From positions 30,959,135-31,023,134 of the forward strand of contig OX637405.1 in the NCBI GenBank assembly GCA_951799425.1: a stretch of DNA of 64,000 bases. The letters run 5' to 3'. The notes beneath the pieces are model-generated. The model was given only the letters and a program-made list of their open reading frames with translations. It searched no databases and had not been told where the DNA came from. Below are positions 1 to 11,700 of this stretch, piece by piece; position 1 is the first letter of the stretch, and the number at the start of each line of letters is the position of its first letter. This DNA comes from Ilex aquifolium (lineage: Eukaryota; Streptophyta; Magnoliopsida; Aquifoliales; Aquifoliaceae). The translations under genes were made by a program, and so were the position numbers.

Positions 1-173
1 ATGCGCACAAATTAATCTGGACACCTCTGACCATTGAACCAAAAAAAGTACCAATAATGTTATAGAGACCTAATTTAATGCAGTCATTGAATTAATTATA
101 AGTTCCTATGTTAAACGAAACACACTTCCAATCTAAGGATTAAATTGAATAGATTCAAATAACATTTTCCTTA

Positions 174-612
174 GGGAGAATTATACTCAGACTCCCTGAG
201 ATTTGTCACTTAATCACTCAGATTCCCTTACATTTGAAATATTACAGACAAACCCCCTAAGGTTTGTACGCGCGTAATATTTAGACCCCTACCATCAATG
301 TTCGTTAGTAAATAACACTCAAACCTCCTAAAGTTTGTAGGCATGTAATACTTAGACCTCTTAAGTTTAAAATGTTATACTTAGACCAAAAATACTTCAA
401 TTAAAGATAAAATATTAAATATTTTAAATTTTATAATCAAAATTCATGTTCTATTGTTACATAATTTCAAAAATAAAAATCTAATTTTTTTTAAAAAAAA
501 ATTATAATTAGTATACAATTATAATATAGGAGGTTTGTATGTAATATTTCAAATGTCAGAGAGTTTGAGTGATTAAGTGACAAACTTCAAAAAATTTGGG
601 TGTAATTCTCTC
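174..612. mobile_element. Mutator-like MITE with ~95-bp terminal inverted repeats
   Basis: The left end (gggagaattatactcag..., including a tcacttaatcactcagat segment) reappears as its reverse complement at the right end (…gagtgattaagtgac… to …attctctc). The arms run about 95 bp with scattered mismatches. The 9 bases outside each end (ttttcctta and tttacctca) agree at 7 of 9 positions, which fits the 9-bp target duplication of Mutator-like elements. The interior is AT-rich with no coding capacity. The superfamily is inferred from arm length and target-site length. Confidence 0.55.
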
Positions 613-772
613 TTTACCTCATTATATTGGGATCTAATCAGTGTGGGTGAAATGGATCTCATTAAACAACGAGGTCCAATATAATATTAGTAACAACAGT
701 TAAATGGGGCTCCAAATTAAGTCTAAGATTGGTCATTGGAGTCTTTGTGATGACCCGCCTATATTTTAGGAG

Positions 773-943
773 CAATGTTATGTAATCCAAATCTGTAACT
801 CAAATTTACATCCCAAATGAAGTGAGACCATTGGATCAATAGATCCTATTTAAAAAAGTTGATGAAATCCACTCATCCAATGGTCCTTCTTCATTTGAGA
901 TGTAAATTTGGGTTATAAATTTGAATTACATAGTATTTCCCAT
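773..943. mobile_element. Foldback MITE, ~170 bp
   Basis: The two halves are imperfect reverse complements: caaatttacatcccaaatga on the left against tcatttgagatgtaaatttg on the right, with the ends gcaatgttatgtaat and attacatagtattt. The arms are about 60 bp around a short centre, so the whole unit folds on itself. There is no coding content. The ends resemble the other aatgttat-type elements in this window. Confidence 0.5.
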
Positions 944-1600
944 ATTTTAGAAATTTGGTTTGGACACGCGTTCAATAATACCAATTGCATCCATCTTCTA
1001 AATTGGAATCGGATTAGAAACAAATTTTATTAATTGAAATGATTAATTTTGATTAGACTTTGTGATTGTGAATGGATAGAAAATTTGGATTTGAATTAAA
1101 TTCAATTACTTCGATGTGCATAAATATTTTTGACGGATTAATTAAAATATGTTATCTCCTATTTTACGGCTGAATCTAAATCTATAACATAAATCTAAAA
1201 CTACAGTTGTAAAATATTAAATATTTTTTTCATATTATACATAAAATAAAATAGAAGGGTTTTGCCATAAAAGCATAACATTTTAACTTTTATATTGTAA
1301 TTTACATTTTAATTTTTAAACACAATAAATCTATTTATTTATCTTTAACATTTTAACTATAATAAATGTTTCAATCACACTTATCTTCTAATTATAATAA
1401 ATAGAGTAAATATTTGAATGGAAGTTAAAAAAAGACATGCCTTAGATGAGACATGCGTTAAAAATGGGTTAGATTTATTTTACACTCAATTCATTATGAT
1501 CCAACTCATAACCAATCCAATTCATCAAAAGGGCATGATAATATAACTACGTATTTTAGTGTAATGATTCGTGCACGTGACAGGGTCATGTGCACATTTA
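944..1600. other. AT-rich intergenic stretch
   Basis: No open reading frame, RNA gene or clear repeat structure was seen here. The sequence is ordinary AT-rich plant intergenic DNA. Confidence 0.5.
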
Positions 1601-1604
1601 AGAT

Positions 1605-2230
1605 ATTGATGGTTTAAAGTGGTGGCAAAATAAGACCGAGTTAATTGAGGTCAAGTCAAAAGTAAAAGACCATTTACTAGATATGCTCGGTTGATTTGGC
1701 CAAGCTTGATTAAGATTTGAATAACTCGGTCCGTGTTAAGATATGCTCGGTTAACTAACCCAAGCATTGCCAAGATGTGAACAACTCGGTTCAAGTTAAG
1801 CAAAGTAATCGTCGATCATTCGGCAAATTGAACGGATAAGATAAGTAAATTGCTAAAGTCATGGTAAATCATCGATAGTGAATCCCGAAGGACTAACTGA
1901 TTACAGATCATTAGAGAGATTTCAATTAAGTAAAATCGAAAGTCCGGCGTGATTTGGTGTACCACCTCACCTTGCAAGGAGAAGTAACCACAAAGGAGGA
2001 AGGTCGAGGATACTTATAAGAGGGACCGATGAGGTCCAAGAGAGGTACGCTCAGTTTTTCTTGCGGTTTTCGTTGTTTCTATCGTTTACTAACTTAAGTA
2101 TCAAAGTATCTTCGATTAATCTACTCCGGTCTTGGACAATTTATTCTTTTTGTAGGGGAATTGCGCAATATACGCATAATCCAATCATATCGTAAAGGGT
2201 AATCTTTTTACCGCTTACACCATTCATTTA
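1605..2230 (+). mobile_element. Possible solo LTR or LTR remnant with a 60-bp tandem duplication
   Basis: This segment is more GC-balanced than its flanks. It has a TATA-like acttataagaggg near 2010 followed by a T-rich region, a layout like an LTR promoter. Two 60-bp units begin with atatgctcggtt at 1681 and 1741 and are clearly related. No primer-binding site, partner LTR or target duplication was found, so the LTR call is inference. It ends about 500 bp upstream of the BAG start codon and could affect that promoter. Confidence 0.3.
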
Positions 2231-2244
2231 CCACCTTAGATGAG

Positions 2245-2455
2245 AGTATTTTTTATTTTTTTTTGTTACAGAGTATTTAGGTTTATGCCAACTACTTCTT
2301 CGAGTTCTGTGTCGACCACCGTAACTCGAGTTAATTTAAAAATGTCCCTCGAAGAAGAAGAGTGGCTGGGCCTTAGGAGATTTGAGAAGTATCGAACCTA
2401 AACCTCTTATTTGCGAGAAGATAAACTTGACCACTAGACCACCCTACGGGTTTAG
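2245..2455 (-). mobile_element. tRNA-derived SINE, family 1
   Basis: Read on the minus strand it starts with a tRNA-like head: a box-A-like ggtctagtggtcaag and a box-B-like ggtttaggttcgatac. It ends in an A-rich tail (the T-rich tract near 2250-2270 on the + strand). A related copy in the same orientation lies at about 46435-46640, sharing the taactcgagttaatttaaaa-type body. It lies about 300 bp upstream of the BAG start codon. Confidence 0.55.
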
Positions 2456-2774
2456 ATGAGAGTATCTATGTTAAAATTACATGATAATTGAATAATATCG
2501 ATTAAAATCCAACTATAATTTGCAGAAGGCAGTTCATAAAAAACCCGTTGGATATTCGGGTCAAAGTCGGTCCGAATTTCAATTCCGGACCCGCCTAATA
2601 ATATGTTGTAAACATCATCGAACGCGACCGACTGTCCCTGTGAATAATACTTGTTCCTCACCCTCATCCATCTCTGCAAAACCCTCAGTCGCAGAAAATT
2701 TCTCCTTTGCTTCAAAATCTGGGGGGGAAAAAAAAATTCCCTTTTTGCGTTCTGGGTGTTTTTAAGATTTGGGA

Positions 2775-5700
2775 ATGGAAGGCTCGAATTCGATAGGGGC
2801 AGTATTGCAAAATGGCAGCACCAATGAAAACGACGGGATCGAGTGGGAGATGAGGCCAGGTGGCATGCTTGTTCAGAAGAGAGACGATGATTATGATCAT
2901 GGTGGTGGTGGGCATTCAATTAAGATTAAGGTCTCTCATGGGTCGAACCAGCACGACCTCACTGTTCCCTTCCAGTCTACCTTTGGTAAATTTCTTCTTT
3001 CTTCTGAAAATTTTGTTTCTTTTTGTTTCCCAGATTGTTGGTTTTGAGTAACTCAAACAGAATTGAAGGAAAGACAACGCCTGAATGGGAGGCCGTTAGT
3101 TTTTCTACTCTCATAAAAACAAACAGGGTATTTGTCATTTATCAATGAACACCAAAAAAATACAGCTTTCACGTAGTGGGTACTTAAAGATTCGGAGTAG
3201 TTGTAGTAATTTTGTGAGCATCTGCCCCATTACTTTGTTCTGGTATCTCTCATTCTCACTAAGTTTTCTCTCTTTTATTTGTTGTTAATTTGTACATCTG
3301 GGCAACTACCTTTATGTTCAAAGTATACTCTCATGTACTATACTCAGGAACATACTTAACCGTAGAGGTTTTTATGTTATATGCACTAGCAATAACCCAT
3401 GTCTAATCGAACATTGATCATATAATATTTACTAGGGATAACCCGTGCCTGAAGGCACGGTGCAACTAAAAAAAATTGAACATTGAATTTGAACGCGAAA
3501 TAATCAAGCATTGAACTCGGATACATAATAAACTGAAAGCTTAAACTCGCCCTATATCACGTGTCTGAAGGCACTGTACATAGTTCTTAAACACGAAATA
3601 ATCAAACAATGAATATAAACATGCAAACTATGGATACTCTGTGATGCCCTGTATCACGTGTCTGAAAGGCACTATACATAGGTCATTTTTAATGTCATGA
3701 CTTTAGTGAAATAAAATGGGTCAAAATGTGGATACTCTGTCAAAATGTGGATACTCTATAAGAAACTTTCAATTTTTCGGCAGAATATCCTCTTAAAATA
3801 TGATGCCACAAATATATCAACCTGTCTACAAAACTTATATGTTTCATAATCATAATCAAATCATGCCATATGCACACTGACTACCAAAAAAAATATCAGA
3901 ATATTAACCATTGTCATGCCTAAGCATGACTATTTACCAATTACTTTAGGCATCAAAACAATAATAACCATTGTTCTGCACGTCATAAACCCATAGTTGT
4001 GCCTAAACATAAATAAGATTAAAGAATGACTACAAAACGTAATTATATATAGTACATTTGCAAAATGGGTCATTTATCTGCACATCATTGTAAGTACTCT
4101 CTCTCCATCACAACCTTGAATGTCATTGTATCAATCCAAATCCGCAGCTTCCAGCTGGGGGAATGTACAACAATCTAGCATTTACAAAACCAGTTAAATT
4201 TAGTACACAACAGGAATTTTAAAATTATAAACTTGAAAATAAAAAATAAACTATAACAAATAAATTTAGTTACCTTATTCAAACAACCCCATCGAAAAAG
4301 ATGGGTTGCATTTGTTCTTTTTAACTCCTGAACTTCTTCATCCCAATTCTATAGATAAAATAAAAGGTTTGATCAATAAAATAACATTTTAAAATGTTTG
4401 CAAAACAGACTTGCAAATAATTTATACCATTTCGTCCTTATAGAATACGGACTATTATAACTAAATCTCGGGGTACACAATATTTGTCGTGCAGTTCGAC
4501 CCATCTTCAGGGAGAAGGACGTGTAAACGATCAGAAAATGTGCATCTAGATAGTGCCACATATAGATGTCCATGACTAAAGACTGGTGTTCGCAAATCAA
4601 CTCCAACAAATTTCACAGATTGTCCTTGAGACTTATTAATTGTCATAGCATATGTTAACCGGATAGGGAATTGACGTCTAGTCATTTGAAAGGGCAATTC
4701 AGAAGTTGTCGGTGTCAAAGATATTCTTGGAATGAAGACCAAGTTACCAGATTTATCTCCATTTAATATTCTAGCTTCAATTACACGCACACCACATCTG
4801 ACGACCATCAATCGCGTCCCATTACAAAGACCATCTTTCGGTGCAATGTTCCTCAACAACATTATTGGACAACCCACTTTCAACTCTAACATGAAAGGTG
4901 GAAAACCTGAAGGATTCAAAGAGTTCAAATACTCATTAGGAAATCGATTTGTGATGGTTCGATCAATTTCATCAGCGTCTGACATTTTGTCTGTAGCTAA
5001 ATATGTAACTGTCTCTCCGGGGCAAATTTGCAATGCTGCGGCATTTATAGCACTGACATCGTCATTACGGGCATAAAGTATCACGCGTTCAGTTAGAAAT
5101 TCTGGGGTCATTGTACCAACCACTTCTAATTGTGGAAAAACACTGTAAATCAATTCCTGGAGATTGATACATTTGTGTATTGTTGATGGAAGTTCTATAA
5201 TCTCGCGTGGGTTGGTGCCAATCTAAAAATAAAAGCACACAATTAGTGAAAAATCAAAATCAATATATTCAATATATATTCACAAAATTGGATATCAATG
5301 AAATGTTACCTCTAGTAAGAAATTTGCAAAATCTGCGTTTCCAACATCTGTTCTATTCAAACGCATGTTTAAATCCAAGGTCAAAACATGTATATCCCTC
5401 CATAACATAGACCGTCTCAATGAAGCACCCACAAATTGCTCGCGAACTCCCATTGGTATAACTGGCAAGATTTGCCGAAAGTCTCCACCAAGAACGACAG
5501 TGATACCCTCAAATGACTTTTTGCTGTCACAAATATCCTGGAGTGTACGATCTACTGCTTCAACACAAAATCTATGCTGCATAGAAACTTCATCCCATAT
5601 TATGAGTTTTGTTTTTCTGAACAACTCTGCGTGCATAGATTGCTTGGTAAATCCACAAACCGAATTCTCAAGCACTTCTAAAGGAATGCAAAATGTTGAA

Positions 5701-8700
5701 TGTGCGGTGCGACCTCCAACTAATAATAATGATGCAATACTGGAAGAAGCCATGACAACAACAGCATGTCCAAGACTACGCAATTTAGTAGCAACTGTAT
5801 TGTATAAAAATGTCTTTCCTGTTCCGGCACCCCCATTCAAGAAGAATGTAGTTCCCTTATTGTCAAATACGGACGAAGTTATTGCAACATAAGCATTGCG
5901 TTGTGCATCATTAAGGCAGTCAATATCAATTTCTGAAATTGTTTGTTGCGCTTCATTCTGAAGTTTTTGATGTTCAAATAACAATCTGTTACCAACAATT
6001 ACATTCCAGTTCCCAATTGGTTGCGGCATAGGTGGAAAGTCAATTAAACCCTTGCCTGATTCATGGAGAAGTTGATTCATCAGATATAACTCATAATCTT
6101 CTATCTGATCTTGTGTTGGACTCACAATGTCAAAGCTCGTACGAATCTTGTGTGCAAGGTCATCACATATCTGTTTTGAAAATTGATTCCATAATACAAG
6201 TGGATGAAGTGGAGAGCATTCTGTAAGAATTATACTATACAATCTCCTCAATTGATACCCCGTATTCATAATTGAAGTTTCTTGAAGGCATTGTATCCAT
6301 TCTTCATCATCTTCTAAAAGTCCCCTCGCAACACATGCTAATTTGAACGTCTCGTAATCAATATTGTTGACCGTGCGTAAGGAATCAAATGATATTGGTC
6401 CTTTAACAACAGTGAGTAAAAGACGGAGATAAAATCGTTCACCTGAATTAGGGCTAGCAAAGTACATTCTACCAATTGCATATCCCCTTTGTCTTGGAGT
6501 CCACATCTTCGTTGCCTTATTCCAAACAAATTTTTGGGGAAATTCTTGATAGGTTAATGCGTGTGCAGATTCATTGGAACCACAACACTTAAAAAAACCA
6601 GTTAGGGTTGTATCTTCTTGTCCTGCATTAGAAAGGATTGTATCAAATGGTTGAGCAGGATTAAAGACAACACGATGCATACCAGGCAAATGAAGTGCCA
6701 ATCGTACAACCGTTGGAATCTCTTCATGCATTGGATTACCAAATAATCGCCAAGCAGCTTCTGGTGGTCCAATATACCTTGCGTCAAGATATTGTTGAAT
6801 CTCATTTATTCCTCCCAACACCATGGTTGTGCGATCATGACCTTTATAGATATACTTATGAATATATTTCACGCATCTCAAACCTGCACACACTTCTACA
6901 TTAATGTGACAATTGAACATTCTTGATAGATAGGGATTGTATGGTACAACATCCCTATTATCAACTTCTTATCCCCTCACAATATACATTTGGCCGTTAT
7001 TGCAACGACGATAAACAGGATATCCATCTTTGTCCATACTTGTTGAATCCACAAAGGTTCGAGGATATCTCTTAGTGCATATACCATTTTCCATACATGA
7101 TGCTTGCGAATTTCAAGCACCACATGGTCCATGTACTATACAACTCTTGATCGTTTCAAAAAGGGATGGATCATTGTTATAACTTGGAAATTCAGCACAA
7201 ACCGTTTTGTCAACTTGGGCACATGTCTGAATTTTGTCTGCACCATGAAGAAACAGAAGAACATGCATATGCGGTAGCCCCCGTTTTTGAAATTCAATTG
7301 TGAATACATGTGCTATTTTTTTGCCAAATACTTGCCTTGTTTCTATCTCCTTCATCAAAGCACGTCTCTTTAACTCAAAAATACGTGCAACCAAATCAGG
7401 ACGATCAAGAGAGTTCTGATATGGCAACAAAGCTGAAGTAATTTCAGGCCAATTGGGATTTGCAGTCATGGTGAGGAAAATATCTGGGTGTTGGTTATAT
7501 CGCGTGATAGCCATTGAATCTTGAAAGATCTCAAACATATGTCTTGCACTACAAGTGAAAGAAGATGGCAAAATCATGCGTTGACCAATTTGTTCAGGTC
7601 CCAACTCGTCAGCATTAACATCTGTCAGACCTTGGTAAAGTTCAGCACAAAGTTTTCCTTGGTTAAGCTTGTAGTACGTCAACCGGTTTTGTTCAGTTGA
7701 GGCCCAAGCATCTACTACAAACTCTTGGAATAGCTTGCCTCCTCTCAAAATTGTTGAATACTCGGTAGGGCGTTCAAACAAACGATAGCTGTAAAATTGC
7801 AGCTGAGTGAGTCTAGTAGTTGAAGGCTGACCGCGTAAGACGTCCCATTGTTTAAACTCAGGTTCCCATCCAAGCTCACCATGAGGGAATAATAAAACAT
7901 AATGCAATGATAAATATGCCGGGTGACATTCATTAATTTGCATCAACCCATTATTCCCTCTCAGATGCACAATAATGTCTCTCATTCCACTTGACTCAGT
8001 TCCATCGCCCGGTAAAATTACGGCAATCTCATCTGCTACTGGGAGATTATACCGTCGTCGATCTGTTTGTGTGCTGTAATGAAGATGAGCAGGTAAATAT
8101 TGGCCGGCCAATTCTGACTTATTTAAGATGGCATACGCTTGCTGGAATTTAGCTGGAAATGGATTAGTGTGCAACAAACAATCTTGAATTGTTATGAATA
8201 CATCCCTTCTCAAATGAGGATTTCTATGGCAGCGAGCATTTAAAGCTGAGTTAGAGTCATATATATACAGTTGACAGTATGTTGCTTCATGTCCAGGTTG
8301 TGGTATAAGTGATCCTGTTCGATGGCGTAATTCACCGTGAATGGCAAATGATGTAGGGCCCCGTCCAGTTGTTAATCTTGAATCTAGTGTAGCACCAAGA
8401 CTTGTAAAAGCATTAGCTGCATTATACTCCCGTATATGTTGTCGAAATGATTTTGATTGATCATCATTGTCATAATACAATACTCGAATTGATGGAGGTG
8501 GTGCAAGAAGTGGAGGTAGCCAAATCTTTCCTTGTAGACAACATGTTCCAAAAAGAGGATTTGATACAGATGATGATTTTAATCTTTCATCAAGCCAATG
8601 CATGGTTGAACAAAAACGACATGGTACTTTCATGCTCCCAAGGGAATGACGTACTTCTAATCTATGTGCTCGAGGATCAACTTCTGTACTCCTACATACA

Positions 8701-11700
8701 CCTTCTTCTGGTGCATCAACACTACACATATCAAATTTTCTAGTCAGATTTGGTTTTTAGAAGTTGACGTACACATACAAATTTTGCTTGCAATATGGTG
8801 CAAGCAATAACGCCCACAAAGCTGACATAATAATAAGAGAAAAAAAGTCAAACTTATAACAAACACCTGGAGGGTAATTCTGGTTGCATCATGGTGCCTT
8901 CATTCAGAGTAGGATTCTCTTGGAGAATAGTGGCTAGAGTCGCGGTGACTTCGTTCAATTGGATATTCCTTGAAAGTTGGTGATCACAGACAACGAACAT
9001 GAAACATTACGTGTTATTGTCTGTTTTGCTTGAAGTTGAGGAATATCTGAGGACATAGACGTCACTGGGTGAATGTGAGATCTTTTACTTGTTTCTCCCT
9101 CTAAGAATGCACATGGGCGGCGACTCGGTGTTAATCTAGATTGAATGGATGTACTTAGTCCTACTCTTTCTCGTTCACGACGTGCACGTTGTGCTAATTG
9201 ACGTTTAGAGCACTCAGTTTCTTTGTTTTTTTCACCATCATGTCTTTCTCGTTCGCGCCTTGCGCGTTGAGCTAAGGTAGTTTTTGATATAACATTATCA
9301 TTGGATGCTTAAAATGTGAATTAAAAATATTGCTTTGTAAATATTGGATATTGGAGGAGTATGAGTATTAACTACAATGTAAATATAATGTGATATTTAA
9401 AAACCGGGGAAAGCAATAAAGTTTAAAAAGTTAACTACAATGTAATACCATTTAACACGAAATACTTACCGTTCCCTTGTTAGAAGAGGTTACTATTCCT
9501 TTTCCTTTAGACTTTGCATTTGCAGTTACGACTGATCTTTCCTTTGCCTTTTAGATAGTAAGTATAGATAAGTGAAATCATTATATAGAAAACAAAAAGT
9601 CTAATATATAAACAAACTAATGTGTCATGACACTACCTCTTGAATTAGGATGCTATTGAGTTCGCGCTCGTCGCGGATCACAACACCCACCTTATTTTTC
9701 TTGAGCAACTGAACCTATAAATGAAGATGCAATTAACAGGTAAATGAACACAAACTGTATGAGAAAATTTTATTAAGAATATTAGTGAAATGATGCTCAT
9801 CTTACAGTTTGTTCTAAGTCGTCATCAATCTATAAGAAGATGCATGAAAATAAAGTGAAATAAATATGTCAATATTTTGCGGCGGCAAAAAAAATAATTA
9901 CAACGTTGTATGCTTTGTAATTAAAACGATGTATGCTATAGATGAGGTTTAAACTTACACGACTAAAAATGGTGAGATCTTTCATTTATCAATCTTGTGA
10001 GTTTGCAGTGGTGGTTAGTACACTCTGGTGGCTACAAATATAAGAAACAAGGAGAAATAATTAAACATGCAATTGAAAATATACAATATTGCCTTAACAA
10101 AATTATTTACCAATACGCATAATAACGTAATAATATCAATTGTGTAAGCAAGTAAAAAAAAAAAATTTGCCCTTACCTGAAGGCACTATATGACAAATAA
10201 AAAAATTACAAATAATTACCCATAAAAAGTTAGAATCTGTTGGAAAAAAATTAAGCCCTCATAAGAGTCAAGCCGTATACACAATTCACAATCATATCCT
10301 AAAAAAAAACTATTAAACTGGATTCACTATCACGCCATAATCCTATCTAAACACAAATATCTATCAACTACCGCAACAAAACGGATGAAAACCATAAAAA
10401 TACATGAATAAATTTACGCCGCAAATAAAAAACAACATGACCAAATGAAGGAATTTACACCCACATTCACCAACATTGAACTTTGAATCAGACCCAATAC
10501 TTAAATCATAAAGTAAAAAAAAAAACCCATCCGATGAAAATGACCCAATAATTAAATCAATACACACCCTTGAACTTGAAGATAACGAACAGCTTGTGGG
10601 CATTTGAATGAAGAGCAAAACCAAACAAACCCAGTCATACTTCACTTTTTTTCCAATACCCTTAACTACAGTCATGTTTTACCTTCCAATGCAATGAAAA
10701 ACACAACGAAGCATTCACATTCCATGCAATGTCTAAAAGCAAACTAAATAAGTACCTTCGAGGTAAAACAGCGGAAGGGACAATACAGCATCACTCTCCA
10801 AAAAAGCCAACCTATTATGAGATTAGTAATGAACCATTAAGCCCCTAATCGCTTAGATTAACATGAAATTAGTAATAAGACATTGGAAACCACATGCCTA
10901 CCGCCAAGATATGTATGTAAAGCAGCCAAACAGGTATCAAATGTCAAGTCACCAGATGCTGAAGCCCCTCCATAACCACGACCACTGTAATCCATAACCA
11001 AATAGCACAAAAGAATAAGCAGTTATAAACACACAAACGAAAATCAATACAGCTTTGATTTAACTAAGAATAAAAAAAAACCCACAATATAAGCTTAAAA
11101 CAATGCAATGACAACCAGAAGACTGGGGAAAAAAAAAACTCTAGCTCTTGAGATGTTAAAAGCATACCAGACAACACAATATTTATTTCCTTTCTTTCCT
11201 CCTACAACTCGAAAAAAATAAAAAATAAAGCTTCTCTCAACTAAAAACTTTCAAGAGTTATATGAAACTATAACGTTAAACACGCAGAAGCGCGAATATA
11301 TTCGTCTGTATAAACCTAGATTAAAAAAAAGGAAAATGCAGAATTAGTATTTATTGATTGAGAGATGGGTGGCTGTGCTATTTTTCCATTTTTTCACCCC
11401 ATAGTGATCCGATATATGCATGAAAACAGAACATTATATTCATTGAACTCATGGCGAGGAAAAGAGTTGATAGTTGGCCTAAGGAGATATTTTATATGAG
11501 AAACCAAAAATCACAAGCCAAGATCCATCTGGTTGCACATGAAACACTGTTAGTTATTGACCAAATGCTACTAAAGATAGACTCAGTTAAAATGCAGTCT
11601 AAAACAACATGAACTAACAGTGTGAATCTAACCAATTTAGTAAACACCAAATGCTCCAGAATTTTAACTTGCTTAAAGCACAATGCACCAGAAAAGGCAA

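Noticed and set aside
2452-2919. 155-codon minus-strand frame over BAG exon 1
   Set aside because: The antisense shadow of the BAG first exon. The sense frame has family motifs and splice continuity; this one has neither.
4732-6904. Plus-strand frames of 60-175 codons within the Helitron gene
   Set aside because: Shadows of the minus-strand helicase and Rep frames, without domains of their own.
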